64,000 nucleotides of DNA, taken from assembly GCA_035610835.1 (NCBI GenBank), contig CM069449.1, positions 63,140,292 to 63,204,291 of the forward strand, written 5' to 3'. The notes under the pieces are model-generated. The model was given only the letters and a program-made list of their open reading frames with translations. It searched no databases and had not been told where the DNA came from. Every line of letters starts with the position of its first letter. Position 1 is the first letter of the stretch. The translations under genes and the position numbers were made by a program. Below are positions 21,401 through 36,400 of the stretch, piece after piece. The DNA comes from Ophiura sarsii. Taxonomy: Eukaryota > Echinodermata > Ophiuroidea > Amphilepidida > Ophiuridae.

Positions 21401-24400
21401 AATGCAGCATATCCTAGTAGAGCGGCCCGGGGTGCTCAGTAATAATTACAAGAGGGATACCAGGCTCGTCCAAGGACTTTCAAAAAGAACCCTAAATGAG
21501 TAATTGCATTAATGTGAAAAAGCACCCCTAAACTTGTATGGAGAATATTTTACATACCCTAAGTGAGTAATATCAGTATTTCAAATACCCTAGTAACAAG
21601 TAGTGAAAATATTTTGATACCCTAAACAAGTAGTCAAAATAGTGTGATACCTACCCTAAGCAAGTAATTTGTATAGTTTAAACCTTTACCAAGTATGATA
21701 CATTTCAAACTACTTTTTCCCTTCCCCGGTATATTATGAAACAAAGATGGGCTGATCTAGATCAGATCCCCTATGCGATGGATAGAAATGTCACGTGTAT
21801 GTTTTACTTTTGTTTTCTCAGTTGGTAAATTGTCTGAAAATTGAAAACTAGAAATACAATTTTAGTGAAGTTTGGACAATACTGTAGCATCTGCTTTTAA
21901 ATGATGGACAAATATCAAAATTGAAAATGGCCGACATGCGACTTATTTCACTGGATCACATCGCAGATTGAAAGACAAACATGGAACACAGATATTAACC
22001 CATAACACTACCCCCTCCTTTTTCAGACCCAAATAATTGGCGCAATTGGTGCAGTTTATTGCGCCAAGTATATAGGCTTGGTCCATTATTTCATTGAAAA
22101 ACTTCCAAGCAGGGTTATAGAAACAGGCTTGTTTGTGGTATTTAGTAAGGTTAGGGATGCAGCTTCTAAGATTTGAATGAATTCTTTTTATTTTCTTGAT
22201 TTTTTCTCGTCGTCTTTTGTTATTTCCTACATATCATTTGATTCTTTTTGTACAGAGATTATTGGAGGAGCAGAAAAAGAGGGAACGGGAGAGAGAAGAG
22301 GAAGAGAGACGACGTCAAGAAGAAGAAGAAAGGGAGAAAGAGCAGCAGGTAACAAGTGATTGTACAGCGTGTCCCCGCACAAAATTAAAGTGAAACAAAT
22401 CACTTCTTAATATTTTTGAATCGGAAATCAACTCATACGTCTTTGCGCATTGCTATTTGAAATCAGGTATTCACCTTTGTTTAAATCTTAATTGCATGCA
22501 ATTGTGTCTTCAGTCAGTCTAAAGTCAATGCATTAACCCAAAGTCCCAATAAGTAAGTACATGTAGTGTAGACATGATTTTGTAGTGCTGAAAATATAGA
22601 CCAAAAATACCGTAATAGTGTAGAAATGTTTTTTAGTGCTGAAAATAGATGGAAAACCCCCAGTACCATATACAGGGTGTATAACTCCCCACACTGATTG
22701 CTGAGTATTTTATCCTTTAAAGCAAAATACATAATCACTCTGAAAAGTAGATAAATATAATGTTAGAGCTATGTCTTGGCTATCACATAGTCAAATGATA
22801 TAGAATGATATCGACAATAAACTTGATGAGATATTTTGATTATAAGTAATTTAAACCATTCATCCTACATAGCTGATGGGGACCATGGCATGGGCAAAGA
22901 CCTGCCCAGGTGGCAGATCCTAGAAGCTGTTGGGGTTCATTTAGACGAACATAGGCAAAAGAAAGACACATTTTCACCGTTCAATTTTAATACGGTATTA
23001 TTCTTCCAGTAATCAGGAAAAAAAAAGGGCAATTGGAAATTCATTGCAGGAGCGTTTGTCATCTATCCGACATTTTAAACATTCTAATATGAAGCCAGAT
23101 GGAAAAAGTGCCAAGTGAAAATGATTTTGGAGTGACCCTGGCAGATTTACGGATCAAGCAATATTACGATATCTTATTAGATTGTTATATGTGATTCTTT
23201 TTCTGCGACTCATGATTCCGTTCTGGGAACCCCTTTTCCCTTGGATTTCATAGCTCTGCTAATGGCCTAATCTTTTGTCGTATTTTTCAATATTTTCAAT
23301 CGTAGGAGGCGGAGCTAAGACGACAAGAAGCTGAGAAAAGACGACGTCGTTTAGAGCTGATGAGACGGAGGGAAGAAGGTGATGAAACCAACAGTGACGT
23401 GGACGAGTCTAAAACCGTTATACCGCCTGCTGTGTCTGAGACCACAGATTTAACCTATCAGTCATCATCAATAGTAAGTTTATTTTTGTTATTTTAAACT
23501 TTTGACCTTTGGTAAATGTTTAAACATCTTCAAGCATTTTCAATATTTACAAAAAAATTACACACCACATAATTTTTTAGCAAGAATGGGCTTTGGACAA
23601 AAAGGTGTGGTTGAACTCGCGTCTTTTGATCAGCATTGTACTCCTGATATACAATACCAACATAGGGTGAGTAGGGCAGATACAACCGGTTTGATTGACC
23701 TTCAACTCAACCTTGATTGTAAACCATGTGTTAATCATCGTTAAATATGACTTATTGTTGATATCAGGTGGAAGGTATTGAGCCATTGGCCATCAAATAG
23801 TACACTGAAGATCAGGTTTATCATGGTTATATACAAAGGCATGCATTATGTTCCTGATAATACTTTTAATTGTTATCTAGGAATATACTAGGTTAACGTA
23901 GTGTTTAAAAACCATTATATTAACCCTAGTTTAGTTTGACCGTTATCAGGTGAGAGATATTTAGCCATTGGCCAGTGCAAGATCAAAAATGAGTCATGCA
24001 TTATAATCCTTGATAATACCCTGTTAAACCTAGTTTAATCTTGACCTTTTTTGTGTGTTATCAGGTGGCAAATAACGAGCAGTTGAACATGGTAGAAAAG
24101 CGGGAACCAGGTTTAGCCAACAGGAATGTGGAGCCCGATGTAATAGCTAGCACTAAAACCAAAGAAAGACCATCAGAGTTGCCAGTACCGGCGCCAGCAG
24201 CCAAAGATGATATGCCGCCTCCTGTGGCGCCCCCTAGGAGGAAGAAGAAAAAGAAGCCAGCTGAGGTCAAACCACTTGAGCCACTTGAAACACAAAAAGT
24301 TCAGCAAAAACCACAGCAACAGCAGGAACAACAGCAGAAACCACAGCAACAGCAGGTAATATTAACTCCCCATGACCGTTGTTAAATACATATTTTTAAC

Positions 24401-27400
24401 CCTAACTCCCAAGGGCATGTTTTTGGGAAGCTATATCATGGGAGAAAACTAGGTCAAATTTGGGAGGAAGGGGGGGGGGGGATCAGACTGCGCCAGCACT
24501 TTGAATCCAACCCAGGTTGCCTGCATGAACATCAGGCACCTACCTCATCACACCATGGGGTCTGCTCGAAAAACTTACATTTTTCTTTGCCAGATGATAG
24601 CCTGCCTGGTTGTGCCATGAGCAGTTGAGTAATTTGTAGAATAAGGAAGGTTAGGTTAAAGAAATGGTTTGGTTTTGGATAGGAAATGTGTGTAGAATCA
24701 TACAACTTTATACTATAGTTTAGGGTGATCTGTTTATACTTGTTTGACATTTGTTATATCATGTAAATTACACTAGAAATGCTTTTTTTGTGCTTTTTTG
24801 CAGGTTGATTATTTCCTTGATTCATATTGATCTATACAGTTGTAAAGTGGACCTAGTGAAAGATTAGAACTAGCGCATTAGTGTATCTATAACATTCACG
24901 TTTAACTTGCCTGTAAAAAATTGAATCAAGAAAGTCTAACAATTAAAAATGAGATAGTCAAGTGTATTTGATCCTAGGTTTAAATACAGCATGTCTGGGT
25001 CCAAAAACAGGAGAGCTGATCACTTTTAAACTAAAGTGATCAAATTCCTTATATTTTGAGAGTCAGAAAGAGTATGCACTAGGGTCCATCAGACCCCCTT
25101 TGTGTCAACCAAATTTTGTCTACCTAGCCTTTAAATTGTAATTCAATTGGATGTAGTCTTCTGGGTCCACCGTCACCCTAAAGTTGGGCAAGATATTCTG
25201 AAGTGTATTGCGCAATCATCATAAGATGACTATTCTGATATAATGCTTTTATAGCACAAAGAAATAGCCGCTTTTTGCTTGGGGTGGTAAATAATGAATT
25301 TAGCTACAGATATTATCCAGTTCTGATGAAGTTTAATTTAAGATGACATTTGAAATGTTGGGAATTTTAATATTATCACAAGTGGCACAATTTAAGACTT
25401 TAAGAATGTTAGCATTTTTAGAGTCCTTAAACAAAATTTAAATCGTGCATAAAGTTTGAAAGACAAATGTAATGTAGGGGTGGGGTGGGAGCCGTCCTCC
25501 TATAAACTGGGTTGTAAATGGAGGCTGACATCCTTACTTTAACACTATATGTGTCTAAAACTGTTGGTATTGGCTATCCATGAAATTAACACAGTGAAAT
25601 GACAAAGAAAAATATACTTTCAGTAAAAACAAAAAACATCTAGAGGAAATTCATTGTTGTACATAGTTATGTCCATTTTTGGGCCCAGATTTTTGGGACA
25701 CATTGCGGAACTGATAATTGCCATCCTTATCGTTCTTTTATACATGTGTTATCAGGAAAGTGATCAATTATTAGAAGACGATGCAGAGATACCTATAGGT
25801 TTACCCCCTGAGGCTATCACCGGCACCAGTGGCAGCAGCAGACCAAAGAGCGGACTGCTCACCCCTACTACGACCATAGAGAGCATTACCAAAGAGCTAG
25901 AACATACACTGGACTTGGCTAGTCTGACGTGTGGGGAGTATAGTAGCACAGTGGTTCTCCATAGGGTAAGTGTGGTTGGTAAAATAGATAGGGGTTGACC
26001 CCTACTACGACTTAAGAGAGCATTACCAAACAGCTGGAACATATGAACCACAAACAAAAATAACAAAGTATTATCAGATACAGCATATGATATTACCTTT
26101 AACACTTTAGTCGTCTGTAGACAACAGTCCCAACATTTCACAAAATGTTTCAAAAATGTCAACATCACCATATTTGGCATCACCATCAGAACTGCAAGTA
26201 AGAACTAAGTACAAACATACCTAGTATTGGTTCAGTAATTCATGAGATAGACACTAAAAATTGGGAAAGGTTTAAGAAAATTCTGTTTTGTAGATGGTAA
26301 AACTAATAGCTGCATGGAAAGTGTTAAGTTTCAGGGCATATATTGTACTGGAATTGAAATATATCAGTCTTACAATCAACAGCAGTAAAATATAGGTCTT
26401 TCAAAGGCAAGCCTAATTTAGCAAGCATGGGCTTGACACCATGTGAACATTAAAGAATATGTGAGGAAACCCATTACCCTCAATGCAATCAACATAATTT
26501 GTATTATGCCTGTAACAACCACAAATAACATAATTTATTTTGTGCATTACTTGGGACATTTGCAGTGCAAAATAAATTTCAGTAACACAAACCAATTAAA
26601 ACTGAGTTCAAATGTGCACAAAAATCAGAAAGGGGTCCAATTTTGATTTTGTTGTTGTTACAAACCATTGAATTTGAGTTCAATTGCATTGATTATTTGA
26701 AGAGCTATGCATGTATTTTTTAAACAATATCCTCATTTTGAGCTTCTACAATTCAACAATCTGTCCAGCATTGACTGTATTTGGTTGTTACTCCCACAGT
26801 ACAATAGTTTTTCTGCAGAGGCACCGTAGTAATGGCTCCCTTCATGGGTGCATTATACACTAGCAACCAAAAGTATTAGGACACTTTATAAGCTGCAAAT
26901 TGAGAGAAAACACTGGGAATCTATATTGAACTACTGTGTTAGGTTTTTGGTATTCTAGGGTTATAAAATTAATGGAAAGTTCTTAAAAGTTTGTTACAAT
27001 ACATTTGGGATGATATTCCTACTTAAGACATTATTATTTAAAGGGAAAACATTTGTAACAATATTTCAGTGACTAAGGTTTTTTGCATCGATACATGTAT
27101 ATTTAGTTAATTTGAGTCAAATAGCTTGACAAAAATTCTTAAGTCATGATGAAATGATAGCCCTGTGTAGTGTGCCCATGTAATGTGGGTGCTATGAGAA
27201 AGTACAGAGAGTCTGGTTGGTTTCCATTTAAAATATGAAAGTAAAGGTGTCAAAATAAAACTAGATTTCCCTCCCAAATATCTTATTTTGAAGATGAATG
27301 AAGAGATCAGGTGTCAATATGTGTGAGAGATTAAAGACTAGTGACAATATTGGGATTAGTTTTACTTCAGTGAATCCATTGACAAACAATTGAGAAGGGT

Positions 27401-30400
27401 GTTTTTGAAAGGAAGTCAACATTTTCAGACTATCCACCATAGGATTACATTGGCTATAATGAGGTTGATGAATTATTCATAAGCTATTTCCAATGGGAAA
27501 TTGTATGGGGATTTCAAGATGGCACATGTTTTCTTTCATTCCATGTAATTGAATTAGCAGATGTTACAGGAAACATGAATTTATTAATGAGAAGAGATTC
27601 AACAACACATTTGTTCAACTCGTAGTGAAATATTACACTCCAAATGTAATATATGGGATGATTTTGACACCATAACCAAGTGTCCTAATACTTTTGGTTG
27701 CTAGTGTATAATGGGCCAAAAACATTCAATTACCGTTGTAACATATGTGAATTCCCTATCATTTGACAGGACACACAGAGTATAAAAGGCGAGTCCAGAG
27801 CCGATATTGAAGCACAACTAGCAGCGGAGGCTAGCGGTGAGAGAGTGGGTAGCAAAAGCAGAGGCAACACACCTGATGCGGATAAATTACTGAGCTATTA
27901 TAACCTCATGCAGGGGATGTCAGATAAAGGAGAAAAACTCACAGATGAGGTATGATCCTACAAATCATCGCTATTCTTTAAAAACCTTGTATGTTTTTTC
28001 GGCCCTTCAGCATGTATAAAGTAAAACTGCCAACGGTTATGCATAGGAAGAGTTGCTTTATACATGTTCCGGGACAAGAGAACTTACAAGGTTTTGATAG
28101 ATGTGATTTTGTCACTTAAAAAGGTTTAGAGCAGACCGCCTAAAGTGTGCATTAAACCATTTAATTGTGGTAGTTTGTATAAAGCGTAGGTAATCTAGTT
28201 TATCTTCCCAACAAATGAAAATAATCTATTTACACACAATAAAGTTTGTTTTGCTAAAATGGTCATTATATCATCACATCAATTGTCAAAATATTTCTCT
28301 GAATATAAGATAAGTAATTAATCTTCTGATACCAAAGTATCAAATGAAAAGGTAAATCTGAATACCAGCATCACCAGTCAACTTCAAAGAAGTGGAGGCA
28401 CGTGTCAGAGCCGAAGTGACATCCCTACACCGCAACAGAGAATGGTAGGCGAGCTGTTCGCAACATATTGGACAGGGCACACACGACTTCAACAAAATTG
28501 TGGCCATGTCGAAGGGAGGCTTCGTTAAAAACTTAATATCAACATATAGAAATAACAAATTTCTATTTTAAATCGCAATGAAGCTAACATGCTATTTTAT
28601 GTTTTACAAAAAGACTTTAGCAGAAGAAACACTGAACTCAGACCGTATAATTTGTGAACCTGGCAAATATTTTCTTTCACAAATACGAATGACTTGAAAG
28701 TGCAATTATCAAGAAACAAAGTGTATACAGCTGACATTTTATTTGTGCAAAATTTTAGTATTTGATTTATTATCATCTGAACTATTTATGTCTACAGTGT
28801 TTTAACCACCTTTGGCTCATTTAATATGCCAGGAACATGTACTAAAGTACATGCACAACAATATTTTTTTTTAAACTCGCACTTCATTCATGTCATCAGG
28901 CTACAGTAATAATAATAATAATAAAACCGCATTTATATAGCGCTGTACGAAACACCTCAAAGCACTTTACAAGCATAAAAAGAACAATATAATACAATAT
29001 AACACAAGGAAATACAGGCATTATTTCGCTCACGAGTCACGATGGATTTCATAATTGTTTACATCTTCTTACGATCGTGCGCCATTTTGTTATGATTCCT
29101 TGTATCCGTGGTGCACCACTAGTTTTATTCCAAGTCATTTTTATTGGCTCCTTTTCGTAACACTCGGCGGCATGAGAACAAGACTAGCATCAAAAGTGAC
29201 GCCATGACTATAACATTCTCCGACTTGCGCAGAAATCCACCATTTTGTTAATTTTAAACTGACAGAAAAAATTCTGCACACGTACATGTAAAGCAATGGG
29301 GATTTTGACTCTGACTCTGACGAAATATTAACTGCCGATACTTCAAGATTTATCATACTTTTTCTAGTTATTTTAAGATGAAACTCTATCTTTGTTGGTT
29401 TGGCTTTGATGGTACGTGATCAAATATCAAGTAGGGAATCTTTTTGCGTCAGTTTTTGCTACATATTTGTGCAATAGCATTGCAAATCTTCAAAAGTGTG
29501 TCGCATTTCGAGATCCTGCGCCAGTTAAATCGAACGCTACACTTGGTTTTATGCACTCTGCAGGTTATTGCGGGGATGATTTCTACTCCCAGACCCTCAC
29601 GGAGTGCGGGATGATACGGGTACCCGTTATACGCACGTATAGAATGATCCGTGTCACGTAAGAGAAATTGCACGGGGATAACTCATGCCTACTTTTAATA
29701 AAATTCAATGATGTTTGTGTCCGGCTGAGTTACTGAAAGTAATTTTTCTAAGACTTGTACACTACTTTTTACCCCTAGTCTGAGATATAAGCTCAATTAG
29801 GGGGTGGGACTTAAATCGAGTATGGGACTATACATGTGTCAGTACGGTACACATGAATTAAAGAACCTACTCAAGTAATACCGTATTCATGTCTTAACTG
29901 TGTTAATCCCATTGCAATGGCGAAAAACGCGGTCAGCTTACAGAACCTGTCACAGTTTGCTTATTTTTCAGTCGATTACTTTCATTTTTTGAGAAGATAA
30001 ACTATATTATCTACGCTTCATACAATTTCATGGTTCAATGCATACATCAAGTTTAAATGGCAGTTTCAACAGTTTCCTGTATAATAGGCCCTTGTATCCA
30101 TGTTCCTTCACCCAAATAAGTGCAAATGACATAAAACATATAACACCGCTACTATAACCTGTCACAGAGAATGTCTGACAGTCACACATGAGGTATTATT
30201 TACACAAACACTGGGCAATGAAATCCCATAGAAAATTAATTTACTACAACTTTGTTTTTGGTTGGTCTGATTACTTAAGTCATCATAAATCTTTAAGTAC
30301 TCACTCAATTTTCATGAGTGAAGAAATGTGCATGTTTAATGTAAATCGAATATTTTTGATACTGATTACTGATGTAAATTTAGCTAATAATAAAGCTCCT

Positions 30401-33400
30401 GGTCAGGAACCTTTTGAGTTAGGTGTACAGGGTGAGTAAAAAAGAACTGCAATAGTGGAAAGAAGCCATTTTGTTTTCAAATCCAAGTCGAAGTTAGAAA
30501 CGTTTTAAACGTTACAACAATGATATATTTATTCCTAACGTTGTGTGAAAAAATGAAGTCGATCGCATTTTCCTTTTGTCTTTGGTGACACTTTTGCTGC
30601 ACAACTCATTTTACATGAGCACAGTGATTTTCAATTGAAATTGCACACATTGCATTTTCATATTTGAATATCCCACCCCGCCAACAAAAACTTATTTTTT
30701 TAATTCAAATTTAGAACATAGTAAGCAATTTATAGAATGGGTAAGGTAAATTGATTATGTTAACTCCCATGTAAACAAGAAAGGATGAATTCAATTCCAA
30801 TTACATAACAAATTAACTTAAGTTTCCAAATTTGAATGAGAGATGCGTTTGTGAGCTTATGCATGTTTTGGGTATATAGTGGACAAACATGTGAAATATG
30901 TGCACAGGTAAAAAGGTTCACTAAAAGCAAACGGAAAATGATATTGACTTCATTTTTTCACACAAAGTTTGTAACAAATAAGTTATTCCTATAACGTTTA
31001 AAATGTTTCAAACTGAACTTAGTTTTGAAAACAAGATGGCTTATTTCAACTTATGCAGTTTTTTGACTCACCCTGTATAATATTGATATCCATAAAATCC
31101 TCTCATTATAGGAAGTGTAGAACCCTCCCTGCAGGAAGTATTAAATCCACACTAAATCATAGAATATGATCTTTTATTACAGGAAGTGTTAACCCAGGTA
31201 CTAGTTAAGAATTTGGACACAGGTGAGACGGTACCGTTACTAGAGGCAGAGGAGAAACTTCCTAGATGTATCAATCCACTTAACCTACACATAATGAGGT
31301 TAACATCAGAATATGTCAGGTATGTTACTGTTCAGGGAAACAATCCCATCTGATGGGGGAGGGGGGGGGGGGGGGGGGGTAGGGTGGGGGAGGTCCTCAG
31401 TTAGAGCTGAGTACCGTTATTAGTGGCAGAGGAGAAACTTCCTAGATGTATCAATCCACTCAACCTACACATAATGAGGTTAACGTCAGAATATGTCAGG
31501 TATGTTACTGTTCAGGGAAATAATCCCATCTGATGGGGGAGGGGGGTAGGGTGGGGGAGGTCCTCAGTTAGAGCTGAGTACCGTTATTAGTGGCAGAGGA
31601 GAAACTTCCTAGATGTATCAATCCACTCAACCTACACATAATGAGGTTAACGTCAGAATATGTCAGGTATGTTACTGTTCAGGGAAACAATCCCATCTGA
31701 TGGGGGAGGGGGGGGGGGACAGGGGGTCCTCAGTTAGAGCTGAGTACCGTTATTAGTGGCAGAGGAGAAACTTCCTAGATGTATCAATCCACTTAACCTA
31801 CACATAATGAGGTTAACGTCAGAATATGTCAGGTATGTTACTGTTCAGGGAAACAATCCCATCTGTCTGGGGGAGGGGGGGGGGGGGGCAGGGGGGCAGG
31901 GGGTCCTCAGTTAGAGCTGAGTACCGTTATTAGAAGCAGAGGAGAAACTTCATAGATGTATCAATCCACTCAACCTACACATAATGAGGTTAACGTCAGA
32001 ATATGTCAGGTATGTTACTGTTCAGGGAAACAATCCCATCTGATGGGGGAGGGGGGGGGGGGGGGGGGCAGGGGTCCTCAGTTAGAGCTGAGTACCGTTA
32101 CTAGAGGCAGAGGAGAGACTTCATAGATGTATCAATCCACTTAACCTACACATAATGAGGTTAACATCAGAATATGTCAGGTATGTTACTGTTCAGGGAA
32201 ACAATCCCATCTGATGGGGGAGGGGGGGGGGGGCAGGGGGTCCTCAGTTAGAGCTGAGTACCGTTACTAGAGGCAGAGGAGAAACTTCCTAGATGTATCA
32301 ATCCACTTAACCTACACATAATGAGGTTAACGTCAGAATATGTCAGGTATGTTACTGTTCAGGGAAACAATCCCATCTGATGGGGGAGGGGGGGGGGGGC
32401 AGGGGGTCCTCAGTTAGAGCTGAGTACCGTTATTAGAAGCAGAGGAGAAACTTCCTAGATGTATCAATCCACTCAACCTACACATAATGAGGTTAACGTC
32501 AGAATATGTCAGGTATGTTACTGTTCAGGGAAACAATCCCATCTGATGGGGGAAGGGGGGGGGGCAGGGGGTCCTCAGTTAGAGCTGAGTACCGTTATTA
32601 GAAGCAGAGGAGAAACTTCCTAGATGTATCAATCCACTTAACCTACACATAATGAGGTTAACGTCAGAATATGTCAGGTATGTTACTGTTCAGGGAAACA
32701 GTCCCATTTGATAGGGAAGGGAGGGGGGCAGGGGGTCCTCAGTTAGAGCTGAGTACCGTTATTAGAAGCAGAGGAGAGACTTCCTAGATCTATCAATCCA
32801 CTTAACCTACACATTATGAGGTTAACATCAGAATATGTCAGGTATGTTACTGTTCAGGGAAACAATCCCATCTGATGGGGGAAGGGGGGGGGGGCAGGGG
32901 GTCCTCAGTTAGAGCTGAGTACCGTTATTAGAGGCAGAGGGGAGACTTCCTATATTAATTGTTATCAGGTTGTCTTATTAAAAGGAAATGATCAAATAGG
33001 TTAAACATGAATTTCTTTTTATCACAGGTTTACTGTGTGATAACATTTTCATTCTGACACTTGCAATAAAATAAATATATAAAATATAATATGATTTTGT
33101 CATTGAATAATTGAAAATCTTAATTTAAATTCTTTTGAGTGGAATCTCAGTAGACACACCTAGGGCTGGACATCTCGCTTTAATAACAGACGAGTCAAGT
33201 CTCTCTGGGGCGGTCAGTGATGTGGGGCGGTCAGTGATGTGGGGTGGTAGTGAGATTTGGCACAATCAGCCTCATCAGGGTAGTAAATACCTGGTTTTTA
33301 GGTTCTGAGATCAAAGCTGTAGACACATGGGATGGGCAATGGCTGGTGACCATATAAGGTATAAAGTCATAAGGAAAGTCATGAATGGTATTATGGCATA

Positions 33401-36400
33401 CTGCATGTGTATTGAACATTAGAAACTAATAATAAGATGGAGATCACTAACAAGAGCCCCCCCCCCCACCCCCCCCCCCCCCCCAAAAAAAAAGAAGTTA
33501 TGTTGTCCTTGACCGCCTGCGCGTCAGGATTTGTTTTTCTTTCTGTTTTTCAGATTTATTTTCTTCTTCAGATTTAATTTTTTCTTTCTTTTAACAGTTT
33601 AAATAGCATTGAATATTAAACTAAGTGTTTATAACATATATGTGAGACTCTTCGTGTGATTTTAACTTCTTGTTGGCTGAACTTTAAGCTTCCGCTGGTA
33701 TAAGAAAATTTAAAAAAAGAAGAGAAAAACCCCACAAAAAACTGCCCGCCCGCCCCTCCTCTCTGAGAGCTGTGGAGGACAAGATAACTTTTTTTTTTTG
33801 CCTAACAAGAGACTTGAGGCAAATCTAGAGGATTCTTCAGAGTTGGAATGGTTGACTTATAACTGTTCCTGTATTAAGAAACTGTTGAGTTATCTAGGGT
33901 TGTTTACAAGTTTGAGACTGTCACTCATATGATGGTGTACAGTGCAATGTACTCATAAACAGCAGTAGAACTTGCCGGACATCACACTTATAACTGCATT
34001 ATGACGGAAAAAGTAAATGATGTGTAATATCTTCATAAATAAAAATATTCTTAACTTAACTAAAATTATAAGGTGTAACTAAACTAAGATTGATAAGATG
34101 TAACAATTTTCTTTTCATTTGCAGTAATTCGAGTCTCGAAAAAGAAGCGGGCGGTGGATCTGACGCAGAGAAGGACAAGGATGCAACAGCGGTTGTCCAA
34201 CAGCAGATTAAAAAGAAAAAGTAAGTTTGCAGTCGGCGTGCACTCGTAGAAGTCCAGTACCTACCTGATCGTACCACAGATTCAGCTCCAAAATCTTTCG
34301 CCATATGATAGTCCATTTGATTATCAGGGAGCGTGTTGGCGCAGCGGTAGTTCCCTCGCCTTGCACCAATGAAATCCGGGTTCAATTCTGGGCACGACCG
34401 GGCTTTATGTGCATTTGGTTTATCACGATCAATTCTGGGCACGACCGGGCTTTATGTGCATTTGGTTTATCACGATCCATGCACGCTCTCACAGGTTTTC
34501 TCCGGGTTCTCCGGTTTCCTCCTGCTTTCAAAATCGGTGATCAGTTGTTTCGGTTATCAAACACTTCCTTGACCCAATGGTATTTGGGGAGCTGCATTGA
34601 AAAATGGTAGATGTTACAATCTAATTGCGGATAGGTTTGCGCTAGAAATTGGCAGCACCCTAGTTGATGCGATCTGATTCTGATGATTCACCAGCAGCGA
34701 AATTACAGCGCTTTGAGCCATTTGGAAAAGGCGCTATATAAATACTGATTATTATTATTATTATTATTATTATTACACCATGATATGGGGAATGGCATGC
34801 TACCAGCACCTATAGTTTGATCAGCTCCAAATTGGCAAAGCCTCCTTTCAGCAGTGAATTAATACAGACGGACGCAAGCATGTGTGAAGGCAACAAGCAC
34901 AATCAATCAATCAATCACTGACATTTATATAGCGCTAGAACCAAGAAACTTGTACTAAGGCGCTTTGGCACAATGTACCACAGAGAAAACTACTTTACAA
35001 AAGCATGTTCAAAAAGATGACATTTTAAAAGTCGTTTAAATATGTTGATGGAATCTGCATTTCTGATATGATCAGGAAGCCGGTTCCATTGACGAGGAGC
35101 ACTGTGCATCATATGAGACCTGTTACCACAAAATGAGCGTTAGTGTGCATCAGGAGATATGGTCCAATAAACATGCCAAAATTAATAGAAAACAAAGGAA
35201 TTTTGAAACTTCAATTTGAATTTTGACAGGAAAAACATTGAGCAATTACGACATGTTGCATATCATTTTAAAGCTTGTTTTCTGAGTATTTTGAATCTGG
35301 ACAAACCTGAAAATAAAATTTCTTGACTTAACTCTCATTTAGTGATGCCAGGTCTCTCATGTGCGGGTGTGTGTGTCTAAAACCGTGTGTGTGTGTGTTC
35401 CTATTCTTGCGCACACGCTTGGATAACTTTTGCGCATGGAGAGATAAGAACCGAATTGAACTGATTAAACTATAGTACTTAAGTATCTTGTAGTATTCAG
35501 GGACATTAGTATTTTCATTTGTAAGCCAACTGGACTGTGATTATAGTGATTAACCCGTTGTGCAGAGCAGAATCATGTTGTTGAAAAAGTGTTTCAGATG
35601 AATATTATAGCTATTATGAACAAGATATGTTTGTATGATTGTTTTGCAGAAAGAAACTAAAGAAATTCTTAGGGAAGACAGTTCGTAAGATTAAGGATGC
35701 CGCGGAGGAAGCATTCCAACATGAAGAGGACTTTAGTGACGATGAATCATTACCAGACTCAAGAGTCATGAAGGTAAAGTCGAGGTTCTACAATTATTTT
35801 GAATAAGAGCCTCCTATTCTGCTCATGCAAAGATGACCTCCTTTTCATTTGATAATTCCACACAGTAATTGTAAACAGTGCCATCTATGCTACGGTAATT
35901 TTGTATTGGAACTAACAATTTGAGTTTGAAAATTAAAATAACCTGCAAGAAGTTGAATAGGTACTTTTGCATTTGGAACCTGCCCAATGTCAGTGTTACC
36001 TGCCACAGGCAGTTGAGTGGGTGCTAAGGCAAAAAAAGGGACTGTTTCACACACATTTGGGAAAAGAGCTATGCATTTTCTTCTTTCTCCGTATGCATTT
36101 TCTTCTTTTGTTGAAAATATAGCTGTGCTTAATGCGGAAATTCTTCTTGTATTGCGTTTTTGGCTTCCTTCTCTTTCTTTTTCTTATTTCCTTTTCGGAG
36201 CCAATTTTTTTAAATGTCCAAAATTGGGCTTGGCCTAAGGTCCAGTCCTTCTCATGACAGAAGTTGGGAGGACACCAATTTATGTATTTTTAATCCTCAT
36301 ATCGGATATACTTACATTTAATCTTTACACAGATCAAGGCAGCATCTAGCAACAAGGGACCATATGATTTTGATCAGCTCAAGTTGGCCCAGGAATTGTC

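Noticed and set aside
31355..32910. CRISPR-like array (regular repeats with spacers)
   Set aside because: The units are 160-180 bp, nearly identical throughout and derived from a eukaryotic exon; there are no unique spacers.
34328..34400. Functional tRNA gene at the SINE head
   Set aside because: A and B boxes are present but the acceptor stem does not close and the sequence continues into a SINE body with an (ATT)n tail.
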